Shown: one piece after another, positions 43,201 to 58,200 of the stretch
Numbering within the stretch: the first letter of the stretch is position 1
Layout: each line of letters starts with the position of its first letter
Origin: Antedon mediterranea
Lineage: Eukaryota; Echinodermata; Crinoidea; Comatulida; Antedonidae
Direction: 5' to 3'
Assembly: GCF_964355755.1 (NCBI RefSeq)
Contig: NC_092670.1
Location: 16,803,201-16,863,200, forward strand
Length of the DNA stretch: 60,000 bases
Notes under the pieces: generated by a model
Databases searched by the model: none
Told to the model about the DNA's origin: nothing
What the model saw: only the letters and a program-made list of their open reading frames with translations
Translations under genes and position numbers: made by a program

Positions 43201-46200
43201 TCATGCATATTTAGTATGAGTCTCGTGCATATTTAGTATGAGTCTCATGCATATTTAGTATGAGTCTCATGCATATTTTTAGTATGAGTCTTATGCATAT
43301 TTAGTATGAGTCTCATGTATATTTAGTATGAGTCTCATGCATATTTAGTATGAGTCTCATGTATATTTAGTATGAGTCTCATGTATATTTAGTATGAGTC
43401 TCATGCATATTTAGTATGAGTCTCATGCATATTTAGTATGAGTCTCATACATATTTAGTATGAATGCTTATTAATTATGAATCTCATATTTATGAGGCAA
43501 AACTTATTTTCCACATCTGGTGTTTTGGTGGTTTTCTATCGAAAAACCACAATGTTGAAATATAAAGAAGATAGTTATTATATAAAGAAAATTGGCAGAA
43601 ATTGTTTCATTTTTGTAAGGATGTGAGATACATAATACCGTATTAAAAGAAAATGAAACAATGTCAAGTCATATTACATTATAAGTTCAAGGTACATTAT
43701 ATTATTATCTAATATAAAATATATTAATATAAATGTATAAATCTATTTTCTAAGAAATAAATTGGCAAAAAAGGCACAAGAAATTCTTTATCAAAGTTGA
43801 AGTGAAGTAAAAAGAAAATGAAACAAATCCTACGCGGAGACGATTCAAATTTACCCATGGTCAATAAACATGCTACCGTATGTAATTTTCATGAACTTTA
43901 AACATACCAAAATTGTTCAATAAAACAATTTATTATGTATTATTGATTTACTATATTTAAATGATTTAATAACATCTATCTTTTAACACAAGTAGTGTCA
44001 AAGCATGTATTCTACTTGCTCCTAAAGCACTGTATACACTATCAAACTAGTTTGATAAAAAAAGTGTGATGTGCCAAATATGGTAGTGATATGCCTAAAT
44101 ATTGTAGTGATATGACATTATCATGTCCATATATGGGCACATCACATTTTTTTGGCACATAAAAAGTTTCATAGTGTAGACAGAGCTTAAACTCATGCAG
44201 TTGGCACACTCCTCCTGACCTATGTGATAACGGCAATTTTCCACAAAACATGTGTTTTTCAGACAAATTTCTTTGAAACATGTGAACAACTCATACATTC
44301 AACTTGCATAGAGATTATGAATTAATAAATACATGTTGAATAAAACATGCAACCTGTCATTTTGTCTGGGTTTGTTCATAGAACTTGCTTATTTGGTAAA
44401 ATGTATTACATGATCATTTTAATCACAGAGAGAAGAATAAGTTAACTGCCAACGGTCATTGGCAATCATCGAACAATAAATTATCACTGCACGCACACAC
44501 GTATGGTAATATAATATTTCCATCGTTCAGGACAAAAATAGAAAGCAAAGGCCTATCTGTCAAGCATTGATGGAATTCTAAAATTGCCAGGTTATCTATC
44601 TACCAGTCCAGCACGTGTTGCTAAGTTTGAAATATTTGAAGCAGTAGATGTTCTTGATCGATGAGACAATTTAGCCTAAGCAGCCAGATATTTCCTGCCT
44701 ACATTCTTGTACGATGTCTTTTTTTTAAACCACATACAATGTTTGCGTATAAATCAACCATACCTTTATAATACTGTTGCAACTCTGTACAAGTAGACTG
44801 TAGCTATAAAACAGTCATACAGATTTCTTTAAGATTTAAAAGATTTAAACAAAATTTATGGATTTATAATTTTGTTGCAATGACTCGACACATTGAACTT
44901 TTGTGAACTAGATATAGTAGAACTCCTCCTTTGGTGGTAGTGGGTGGGGTGGGGGGGGGGGGGGGGGCGGCAGGAAACACCTTCCTTTGAAATGAATGTG
45001 GAACAACATATTTATTAAAATAATAGCTAATCTCTATTCAGGGGACTTGGGTTACTGTATGAACATCAATACACTGTTTGTTCATTGTGCATTGAAATAA
45101 GAGGGTATAAAATTATTAATTATATATCAGAAATAAAAATAAAGAGTGTCATCTACAGTTTGACGTTATCAGGTAATGCTCAAGAATTACAAGCATATAC
45201 ATGGTTTATATCAACTCTACGTTCCATGTTTATCTTCACATGGTAAGCATACTTTTACTAATGGCACCCAACATGGATCACAAACTTTCTTAATCAGTTT
45301 AGTGACTCTTGAAAATTGATAAAAGAAGAAACAACAGATCAGTTTAAAACTAAGAATCTAGAGGAAACAGATTAAAACCTTATAATTAATTCCGACTCTT
45401 GATATTATTAAAAGATAATGGGGTACTACCAAATTACACAGAATGGCCATCATCTCAGTCAGAAACATTCCTCCAGAGATTAAATACATTGAGGATGATG
45501 GCATCAGAAGATGCGGTCATCGTAAATGTCATCTCATCTAGACAATTCCCACAGGTTTTGAAACATGAAAGTCCATTATTTTTCTAACCAAATTACTTTG
45601 AATGTTCACTGTCGTTACACAATTGAAATACCAACAAAACAACTTCTTGAAGAAGAGATTATAAGAATTTACCACAAATTTTGCATATTAACATTTTGAC
45701 ATTTATTTATATTGAAAAAAAAAAAATTCTACTAATTTGAAGTCTGACATGAATAGATTGACTGCTATATTGATAAATCAAATTTAAATAATGTTTGAAA
45801 AGCTAACAATCTTAATTCAAAATCTTCATTCCTAGATTACTTTAATAACAGTCGCCCTCATCTACGGTGGTACATCACGTTCTCAAGTTGTCACTCGTCT
45901 CGATCCTGAAGCCCTAGCGTTGCGCTCTACTTACATCCAATCATCATAACACTGATTTATGTAATCCAATATTCAAGATCAATTTGATATAAAATTGTAT
46001 TAAACATGTTTATATAAAAGAATTAACAAATGTAATGTTCAGTGAAATTAAAGTCATTAGGAGTTTGACGTAAATAAAACATTTACTGCAGTAACTACAT
46101 TGCATTTAATTTTTAAACCATGTTTATGTAATTTTTTTCTTTTATATATAATCACACACACACACTGTGTTACTGCAGTGACTGCCTCATATACTTTTAT

Positions 46201-49200
46201 AAATTGAAACATTAAAAAATGTAGTTACTGCAGTAGAATAATTTGATATTTTCCCTAATTATACCTTTAAATATAACCAGGTATTCAAATTATTAGTATT
46301 ATAATTATGCAACATTTTATTATTAGCACCACGGTTATCAATTAGCAAATAAAAGCATTGTTTATACATATCTTAGGTAATACAATTCAGTGTTTACACT
46401 GTTGAATGTGTAAATACTGATACGTAGTTATATTAAATTAAATCAAATCTACGCATACTCACTTCATTTAATTATTTAGCTTTATATTGAACTGTAAACT
46501 ATATAGCCATCATAAAAAAATTAAAATATGATCTAAATAAAACATGATTGATAAGCATAGTGCAATATGAAAAGCATCTTTATTCAGACAATTTAAATTT
46601 CAAAATCTAGTTGACAGAATAATCCATGCAAGGCAGTGTGCAGGTATAAACGCTCATTACTACAAGAACAGGAAATACGTAAAACACTGTGCTTTTGCGT
46701 CAACAAACGATCTTTCATTGTCTGCTGTTGTGCGGATAAACCGTTAGTCGAAAGGTTTTTTTGACTCTGTTCGGCTAACTGAACGTGGCCACAGGCACGG
46801 CTAATTAACGATCTCTAGGGATTGTATGTATTTAATTCCTGCATCAAATAACAACATTTATTTCTATGATGATGAACCTGCATGAAATCAAAGTCGGCCT
46901 TAAGGAGAATCCTTAGAATTTGTTATGGATCCTTTACGATTAAAATGCATAAACTACTGTAATAAATAATGTATGTTTAACAGCACTGTCTGTTAATATT
47001 CATGTAAAAAACACTTTCATTCGTTAATATTTTGATACATTTAATATAATTAATAACGGTGGAATATTATTGTACATTCATGTAACATTTATCATACAAC
47101 ATTTTTAATGTATATAACAGTTGAATACCAGATATTCATGAAAATAACTTTTGAATCAGTACATTCGTGTAAATAACATTATTTATGTAATAATTTGGTA
47201 TTTTACCGTAGATAGTACTACTGTGGGATGTACAAAAGGTTGCTGGAGCATTGTTATGAATATGATAAAAATATTGAATATTACAAAACCAAATCATTTC
47301 TCGCCAACCAATCTTTCCACAAAGATCTCCCTGTTGTGTGAATATGATTATAATAAAGAGTGGAAAACTTGTTTTTTCCTACGGTAGATAAAGAACTTTT
47401 TGTTGTGAATTACTTTTTATTAAATGGATGAAATATGTCAAATACTAAATAAAATTCAATTCTAAGTAACATTTTTTTTCTTCAAATTAAAACAGTATAC
47501 AAAATGGTGTAAAAGAACTAATAGATAATAGATTTGATTATATTTAGCAAATTCTTAAGTCAATGTCAACAAGTTAAGTACACATACTCAACATATTTGC
47601 TATCTATGGTAAATAAGTCCAACAGTTCGTTTCCACCCATTAGAAATAATACATAAATGTATGACTATAGGCTGTATTGTAAAATCACTATATTGCTACT
47701 CAAGAAATGGGCTTGCCTTTTTACGCAGGTTGAGTCATTGTGTCCACATACTACTGTAATACAGTAGTATGTGGTATATTTAAATAATCAACAAGAAAGC
47801 TAAAAATTATATTTCAGATATATCTGTAAGCATGTTTTCATTGCTATATAAAAGCTGTGTTTACACTGATTCTGTGTGGTGGCTGGAGAAAGCTATGTTA
47901 CGTTTTTTGTTTACATACATACTGTACGACGTTTTGTATGGAATCGTACTGTACGTTTTGTATGGAATCCTATTATACATTTTGTATGGAATCGTTTTGT
48001 ACTTTTATATGGAATCGTACTGTATGGAATCGTACTGTATGGAATCATACTGTACGTTTTGTATGGAATCGTACTGTACGTTTTGTATAGAATCTTACTG
48101 TACGTTTTGTATGGAACCGTACTGTACGTTTTATATGGAACCAAACTGTACGTTTTGTATGGAATCGTACTATACATTTTGTATGGAATCATTTTGTACG
48201 TTTATATGGAACCAAACTGTACGTTTTGTATGGAATCGTACTATACATTTTGTATGGAATCATTTTGTACGTTTATATGGAATCATACTGTACGTTTTGT
48301 ATTGAATCTTACTGTACCTTTTGTATGGAATTGTACTGTACGTTTTTTATGGAATTCAAAATGAGTTAGTGGATTAAGCACTACATTTCATTTTTTATCC
48401 ACTACCTGTGTGTGTATAGACAATGTAATAAAAGTCTGTTACTATGGAGTAGCAAAACATAAAGTGGTAAAAATGACAATTGAAAGTGACAATAGCTTAC
48501 AAAATAATAATATAATATAGTCTTATTATTATAATAATAAAGAATAGGGTTATAGAGTTGAAGGCTCTGTGCGTCTCACAATAAAAGTACATCCTATACA
48601 GGAATTCTCATTCTATGGGGTTCTTGGTACTAATACTTAAATAGCAATCTGCTTTTAAAACTTGTTTTTAGTTCAGGTATTAAGTACATACTGTATAGCA
48701 CAATGGCAAACCAAGCATTCTACAGGGATATACAGTTTGCATTATAACTTCAAATCCAATAAATATGTCTTCTTATATGTCATATTTGGGGTATAGCACA
48801 TTATGTATTACACAAGCACTAGTAGCCTAGCTGGGATAGTAAGCAAATTGCACTCAAATATGCTGATTATATCTGCACGTTAAAAAAAACACTGCAATAA
48901 TGTACGTACAGTAGCATAAATAATAATAATAAAAACTTGTTATAAAATAATATCAGAAACCATAGTTACAATAGCTATATCACACATACAGAATATAGAA
49001 AATACAGTGTTCAGTTAAAATCAATTGAAAGAAAAATGAAGATATTGAAGAGTTAAATCAGCCATGTTTAACGGCATTGTGGTATAAGGCCGTCATTGAT
49101 TATTGGTTTGTGTATGCCCTACTAATCTAGACTATGATATCAAATAAATACTGTTAAGAATTAATCACATGTGCTAATACAGAGAATACCGCCTGACAGT

Positions 49201-52200
49201 GAAGCCGTCTTATATGTACTTTAAGTGCACAAATTAAGATACAACACATTAATTTGTCCTAGGGTCAAATGAACAGGGACGGATCCAGCATTATAGATTA
49301 AGGGGGGGCTAAATATTTCATAGATGATAAAAACAATTTGTCGGGTTGCAGAAAATAAAAATAATCATTATCTTATTTTAAAGACATGGCTGTTTCAGAG
49401 GGAGGTGGGGGGGGGGGGGATGTAAAGCTTGTTTACCTCCCTGTCCAAGTCTGTGCCTGATGAACTTCCTTCCCCATTCAAACTAGTGGTTATATTCTTC
49501 GAAAGGCTTGATCTTTGATTAAATCTAAATTTACCTTATTTAATATACTGTATTACCATTATGAAATCAAATAAAGTCTGATGTTAAGAATGCTGGAGCG
49601 TTCGGACAGGAAGGAGAGGGGATGTTGTAAGTTTCCTTTCGGAGAAAAAGTATCCCTCTGTAACAAATCTTGGGTACAGGCTTGTATGGTATGGAATATT
49701 GAAATAAACCTTTTCAGTTAACTTTCCAAGAACTCAACTCTCAGATTTTGCAAATGTTAAAAGAACCTATGAAGATATGCCTAAAAGTCAACCTTTTCCA
49801 CTGTCAAATGTATAATTTCAAATCAAAGAATAGCTAGGTTAATTTAAAGACCCCTTCCCTGCAATTTTAGACGTTTTTTGGAAAATAATACATATATATC
49901 ACTTTAAAAACATTAAACCATGTCATTCCTTGTCTTAAATGTACGTTTTATGGTAAATTATGATAAAAAGTGAGAAACAATGCACTAGCTAAGTAGCTCG
50001 CGGCGATCGACCTCTCGTGGACGGTCTCAGGCCTAGCCTAGCTAGGCTTAGTTTTGTAGGCCTAGCTGGTAAACATCGGTAACGTACGAACATCGTACGC
50101 GAGCTATATACCTAGCCTGACGTTGTATAGTTGCTGCATTAATTGTCTTTCTATTTTTGCCAGACTCCGTTGATACAAATTGGGGAAAACCCGGTATTTT
50201 CGCTGAAAAGTTAGGAGTCTTCCATTTGTTTTGGCTTCACGATCGATCGAAAAGTGGGCGAATTACAGGTGAAAAACAAAAATATCAATCCGCGCGCAAT
50301 GCATTTTGGGATTTATAGCGGGCCGCTATAATTATTAAAATCGATTTATTTTTCACATTTTTAACCGTTTAAAGACGAAAAAGGTTATCGCAATAGGACC
50401 ATATAGTATTATTTTTACATTAAATATAGTTTGTGATCTTAAATTAGATCTAAAAAACGTAGGGAATGGGGCTTTAATTCCAGGTCAGTATACGTACCTA
50501 GAAAAATGGACAGCATTATTTTAGATTTTGTCCTTCAATTTATCATTGAATGCAATTGATTTATGTTGAGCTCTTAAGCTGTTCAACAACAAACATTAGA
50601 TAATTTGTCTGTCATGGTTTATATTTATATCTATTTATTCATACATGCAAATGGTTGATCCTCAACATACTAACTACTGTATATCCTTCCATTCAGACTT
50701 AAATTTAAGTTAAGTACACACACTATGGTAGCCGATTCAATACAGAAAATTATATTTGAAAAACGAATTTTGATATTCAGTAATTGTATCGGTCACTGAT
50801 CATATGGAATAAACGAATTGAAAATTGTATATAATACCTGTATGTCAACAACAAACCTACTTCAGTAGGGCTATAAAACAAAATCTGGTTTACGATTACA
50901 CGAACAGATTAATAAAGAATTGGCTTAAGTTAGACTAAGATGTGACTAAGCATACATCATTGGTAATTAAGTATGTGAGAAGTAGCACCCCCAAGGGATG
51001 ACACGGATATCTTTGTATTTTTGAGAGGCTTGTAAACAAGTAGTAATGATATTCTGATAAAGCATAACATTCCAGCCGCAATTAATATGGCTAATATCAC
51101 ACAATTCAGCGTCTGAACTTTTCATTAGGAGATATTTATACCATATTACTGTATTAATATATTTTGTTTGTCATAAATACGCAAACATTTTAGGCCTACA
51201 GGTAAATATTACAGTATAGCAATGTCCTAATAATAAATTTATCTTATACTAGAACCATCCAGTTGACAATACTGTAAGTTTACTGAAATGAATATTATTA
51301 ATATATAATATAAATTCATAGAATTGATTGATCATCATCATACTCTAATCAGGTTGAATTTCAATATTCTAGTTCTGGTTTCTCCAATTCAAGTTTAATG
51401 ATATTTGTTTAGTTCAAATTTGAATATCAATATGATTACAAGGTTATCAGATGTAAAACATTAATAGATGTCTGCTGTAAAGCGTCTGATTTATTTTAAT
51501 GAACGTCAGCACGTTAATTAGGCCATTTTCAATGAATGTAACAGAACATTGATCAGGACATTTTCAAATTCCTTTGACATTTGCGCGTGCTTCTTTTTGT
51601 ATATTCTACTATCTGCAGGGAGTGGCAGAATATGACTAGGTATAAGCTTCTGCACAAGTAGTACATATTGACAAAAATGTTCATGTTAATGAATCTAAAT
51701 AAAATATCAAAGCAAAATTTAAATGATTTATAAAATTTATGTGTGAAGAGCTTGACTAACGTAGCCAATTTCACATTTTAAATTGTATGAAAAATAATCA
51801 AACTATTGTACTATATATATACACGGAAAATTATCCTAAATTACAGAACAATTACCAACAAAATAGAACAATCAATAAAACAATAACCTTCAAACCCAAT
51901 TATTACATATTAGCAATGTAAGTGGTCATGTCTAAATTTACTGCAGTAACTATTTTTGTTACTGCAGTGCAATAGCATATAGTTTGTGTAGTAGTAGTTT
52001 ATGAAGCAACACTCAACAGTGTAAGCTTGCTAAATAATAGCATAATCAAGTGAAAAGGTAAACAAAATGTAGTTACTTCAGTAAACTGCAGTGTATAATA
52101 ATAGTTTTAGCATGGCCCCTAAAGGTTAATGAGATATGTTCATATAAGATTAAAAAATCTTACTTACCGTAATTTATATTTCCAACCAATATCCTGGTAT

Positions 52201-55200
52201 GATATCACCATAATGGATAGTAAATCACAGCAGACGACCGAGTATACTTTTAACAATAACAATATGTTAATGTATCATAATGGTTTCAGAAAGTAATAGA
52301 CAAACAAACAGTGGAAAATGGTAAAAAAATATATTGTTGTTGCTAGTTGATGTTGTATGATAATTAATATATGTTGATGATGTTGACGCAGAAGAGGAGG
52401 ATGAGGACATTGCAGTTTATGTTGAAACAATGCAATAATTATGATGATGAGCAAGTTGGTAATTATTGATGAGCAGGAATTATCAGTAATAAGGTTTGAT
52501 AGCATAGGACTAAACAATGATGATAACAATGTTTACAAGTATAAACTGATTATGTCTATCAGCGGCGAATACATGACTTTGAAATAGGGACCTTGTAAAA
52601 ATTGTTAAATGAAGCATTGAACTAAATGTGCTGTATTTCAATGTTCAAAATGTACAGTAATGGTGGAGAGGATAGGTTCGGTCTGGTTGGAACCCACCTA
52701 TAATGTACCTATGATGATTTGCAATGCAATTTAGCAATGACGCCGATGGAATGGCGGTAGTGATGATAATAATGACACAGTAGATAATGATGATATTTAT
52801 TATTCATATAATACTATCATAACTTTGAACGGTGTTATTGCACTTTAATTCTACTATAGTAAGGATAAATTATATTAGCAAATATACCATCAAATTTGAA
52901 TATTATTATTTAATGTCAGAATGATAAAGAAATCCTTATTGATTTACTAATGTTAAATTCATTTACAATCACAAAATAAACAAAAGTACATTACATAAAC
53001 AGCAGTTATTTACATACAAATTAATTAGTGTGCTTCACATCAAACAAGCATGTACCGTCTCAAATAAGGAAGAAGAGAAGAGGGAATTTATTAAATAATA
53101 CATTCACAGTAGAAACTCCAATGAGACACAGGCCATCAACTTAGCAATCATTATTATGCTTGACTGTCTTGTAGGATATGTTAATGCTATTAGACCGGTC
53201 ACAAGAGGACTGGATGATGATAATCATTATTGAACAAAGGTGATGGTTTAAGTTCAAATGCTTAGCCTGTCTACCATCTTACCTACCTACTACCGGTAAA
53301 TCATATAGGGGTTTGAACAAAAAATCCACCTAGGGTACTGATGGGTTAAGTTCAAATGCTCAGCCGGTCTACCATCTTTAACCTACCTGCTAAAGTTATA
53401 TAGGGGTTTGAACAAAAAATCCAACTAAGGAGTAGGGTATTGATGGGTTAAGTTCAAATGCTCAGCCTGTCTACCATCTACCATCATCTATCTAAGTCTT
53501 AGGGTTTGAACAACCATTCCAACTAAGGGGTAGGGTACTGATGATTTAAGTTCAAATGCTTTACCTGTCCACCATCCTACTATGACACACACATGTAATA
53601 TGGTAGATGAAAATGTGTGTAAGGATTGAAACAATAGATTATTATTGGGCTGCATCATTGGCTGCCCTGTTGCATTACTTAGTCCTAAGGACTATTAATT
53701 TCAATTATTCTGTGTCCAAACTGAAAAGTAAATCTCACTGGATTTAAGTTGACAGTATTGGTACAATGACTTCACCACAGTAAAAGAAAAACTTGATTAA
53801 TTAAATATCATACAGAGTACAATGTCCTACAATATGTCGTAATCTGCAGATTACAAATGCTATCCAAGAAACACTTGAAAACATGTGCAATTTAAAATTA
53901 AGTTTCTACACTGGCCTAAGCATGTGGTACTTAACCATAAAGCTAACTCATTCTCCATGCCCATATTTGGACATTTGTCTGGCTGTCAATAATGAGTATA
54001 TTTTCTGAGTATAGACAAGCATAATCTGTATATTTAGAATTCAAAATCTACTGTATATAACCTATAAAGTCCACTACAGGTAATTTTATTAAAATGCTTA
54101 TTATAATAATAATGTAATAAATAAAACGTAGGATATAGTATATAGTATACTGAAACACACTACATTACAGCAATCTACCATCTCTCTCTTTTATCTAGTT
54201 TTTCATTAATTTCAAACTATATTTTCACATCATCGACACATTTCTCATTACTTCCTTTCTGCCTCTCATCATCTTTCTAATAATCACCCCATTAATCACT
54301 TTCTCACTCCTCATTTTCTCAACCATACCTTTTTAATCATCTCTGCCATTCTCAATAGCACAAACATTCTTAACATAATAATAATAATGATGTTTCTTTA
54401 GGACATGCATACAAATGATGATATAGTGGGCGAGTAGAACACCTCTACGGAATATTCTATGCAATAACAGATGTCATGTTTTGATGTGTAATTAAATAGC
54501 TGAAATGAAAAATTTAAATAAATATCTGTGTGTTGGTCTACATTCATATCTTTGAGAGATTGTTGAATATTATATATTTTTTATTCTATTATAGTTTTCC
54601 ATTCATAATTATCAATATGTACCAAGGCTAACAACTTGTAATTCTCGAGACAAGAAACTTGATTTCTTCTAGAGAAGACTCCAAATGAGGGTTTATTACC
54701 ATGTTCATTTACTGTAAATACACACCTATGTTAAACTGTACAATAATATGCCGGTATATAATAAAGATTTAATACATACATATTACATATGTTTAAAAAT
54801 AAATTAATTTTTATAATTAATATGTAAAATTGAAAAATAAATTGCAGTTCAGGTATATGTTGTACGTTAATAAATTTATTTTGAAATGATTAAGATGACA
54901 AAATCTATGAGATGACAAAAAGCAAAAAATGTGATATGCCCATATATGGACATGATGATGTTATATCACTCCCATATTTGGGAATATCACTACCATATTT
55001 GGGTACATCACACTTTTTTGTCAAACTATGTCAACTAGGTTTCAAATGAAATTTGGAAACAAGATTCAATGAAAATAATGTTATTTTGCGACAAATCATT
55101 GATCGGATTAAAACAATGCTATGCTTGAGAGAACTTTTGAAATATAGTGCAACACACCAACCAACAGTAGAATGCAGAGGTGAATAAGTATTCCAACGAG

Positions 55201-58200
55201 AGAAGTACGGTTTAATCCAACAGGGATCGTTCCTAGTGAAGCAATACTGAGCCGAAAACGACAATACATCTATAAATCTGTAATTGTCTAATATATCATA
55301 TTGTCACACTACAGTAAGCAACAATAGGCTACTAGAATTAAAAAGTTGACAATACAATTTAATCTGTTGTATTAAATTGTAATAAAATTAAAACAATATT
55401 TAAATCATTTTTTTACTTTTTGTTTTGAACCCATACAATAGTACCGTATAAAATGAAAAAGATATTACTGTTAATATTTACTTTTTAAAAATGAAATTAA
55501 ACTCATTATTTATCGGAATCATTTGAATTTATTCAATAAAATAAGTACACCAACTAACATTTATGTTTGTAGTCTAAGTGCCACCTTACCTGAATACATT
55601 AACAATAGCCTCTCTCTCCGAAGAGAAATATATTTACAAAATGAAGAAAACCAAAGTACACGCTCTGGGGACCATCCCATGTATATCATCATTTCTTTAT
55701 GTAATGTCGTGTGTATGTCCTTAAAGCCCTATCTACACTATCAAACTTTATGTGACAAAAAAATGTGATTGATGTGCCAAAATATGGTAGTGATATGCTT
55801 GATTATGGTAGTGATATGATGACATCATCATGTCCATATATGGGAACATCACATTTTTTTGTCGCATAAAGTTTGATAGTGTAGACAGAGTTTTGAAGAA
55901 TTGTCCACTTTTCAGAGAAGCTATTTTTGGTTTATCCAGGTACATATCAGGCACGATGAGACACAATAAATATTTATGGGGTTGTTGAATTCATATCCTA
56001 ATGCTATCCTATATTTCATAATTAATCACATCTACTGATAATACGAATCGCAGAAATTAGATTTAGAACTGGCAAAAAATATAATTTATCATACTTTCTT
56101 GTTAGTATCTTTACAAAATATAATTCTATGCTTTAGAAACATAACCACACTTCTTTATCATGGTAAATGATCTGTAACCAACACATTAACACGGTTTAAT
56201 GATTTGTTTCCTCCCACTAACAAATATTACTTGGGCGATTATACGAGAGAAGAGAATTAAACAGGACTCGCTGGTATAAATACAGGCATGAAAAAGAATA
56301 ATTTATCGGTTGTTTAAAAGTTCATATTCTGTATACTAACAAAGGTGATATTTGCCTTCATATTCCTTAAAGGGCACATTGACGAGCTGATAGAAAATTG
56401 ATTTATACTATAAAGCGAGTTATTTTTGGAAGGCATTTTCAAACGATCTAAATGAACTTAAGTTCATTGGATGCCAATACGGGTTTTTTCCTGTAGTGTT
56501 CAGGCAAAAACAAGGAGTAGCAGATTGACTGATAATAAAATGATTTAATTTTTCAAATAAAGCCAACAGCCACAATGAAGGGATGGTGGGCGGTTCCTTT
56601 TACCCAAAATGTAAACTTTAGTATATTTAAACACTGCATATCTTCACGCCTATGACCTACAGTATACTCTTTTTCCATACTGAATATAAGTTCACTGGGA
56701 TAAAGAACGCAGCCTCCTAACGCTTTTCATTAGCAACGTTTAGGACTCACAGTATCTTCACGCATGTACACCTGGTTCAATGAGTCTTCAATCTTCTGTA
56801 TATTTTTAAGATGCCAGAGAAATAATAATGTCAGGTTCAGGGATACCACCATGATAAAATTCAGAATGAGAATGTACTTTAAGCACACCACCATCACCAT
56901 GGTTAGAACACCTGGTCTCTTTCAATCAGCATGTATCAATGAAAGGGAGTTCATCTATTAATAGTTAAATGTTTGGTTAACTGTTGAATAATCAACATGA
57001 TGCAACGGAAATCACTTATTAGTGTAGGTCTGTTGCTATCAGGCCGGCGTAGTCTTGAACAAACAACGAAAGAGCTCTTAAAAGAACTGGTTAAAGAGTG
57101 TGAATTAAGTGAGTTTAAACACGCAACTGAGGACGACAGGCTTTGCAAACATAACCAATAGCCTGTATACTTAACAAGGCATGTTGTATTGACATGGTAA
57201 CCAACCAGTCACTATGTACAATTAGGGTTTTAATAAGAACAATATTAAGATTGTTGAATACAACAAAACCATAAATATTTATTTTGTCTCATCGTGCCTG
57301 ATACACCTGGATAAACCAAAAAATAGCTTCTCTGAAAAGAGGAAAATTCTTCAAATCTTTTGTATTAAGGACGTACCAATCAGTCACTATGTATAATTAG
57401 GGGTTTAATAAGAACAAAATTAAGATAAGATTTACTACAGTACACCCTGAAATTAAATATTATTTTTGTACAGTATTTTATATTAGATTCGAAATAAAAA
57501 ACGCAAACAAAATTAGAAATAATCTTTCTAACATCATTTTTGTTGTTGTTGGGTTTCCCTATAGTAATTCATTTAAATACCAATATTATGTATATATTAA
57601 AAAACCTAAACTAAAATTTTGTTTGATTTAAAACTAGATAGTTATTCCAGTCATTTGATAATGTTAAATGTAACCAAAACTTTTATACAAGTTTCTATTA
57701 CATTTTAATACCTCACTCGGGTAAATCTATCTAAATTTTTAAGGCATTTTTCTTATCTTTAAATTCATATCAATCAACGATTAATCAATCAGTAATTAAG
57801 TTTTCTGAGTGACAGAAACATTTTGTAAATGTTGAAGATGACGATTTTAAAAACTAAAGTTCGTAAATAATGTCTTACAACACATAGATATTTTATATAA
57901 TTTTAGATAATATTATAATATTATTCTTTTTCAAGCACATTCCAGCACAATAAATTGTGCAATGTCATATTTAAATGCGATAGATATTTAAAATTGTAGA
58001 TGTTTAGTGTCAGTGTGCTAATAGACCAATTGAGATAACATTCCACATTTTGTAAGTGATGCAATCTCATCTAACTTGAGGGATATCATCCAGAATTGAT
58101 GACAACTGCTAGTAGAAGTATTTTCTACACATTATCATCAAATATATTTGCTTTATTATCGACGATTTATTTTATATGATCATCAAGCTTCCGTAGGTGT

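Noticed and set aside
47832-48364. Open frames up to 162 codons with repeated VLYGIVLY or CMESYCTF motifs
   Set aside because: They come from a 24-bp tandem repeat; all are low complexity and lack splice or start context.
55031-55264. Minus-strand 77-codon open frame
   Set aside because: No domain, no splice support, adjacent to a truncated MITE.
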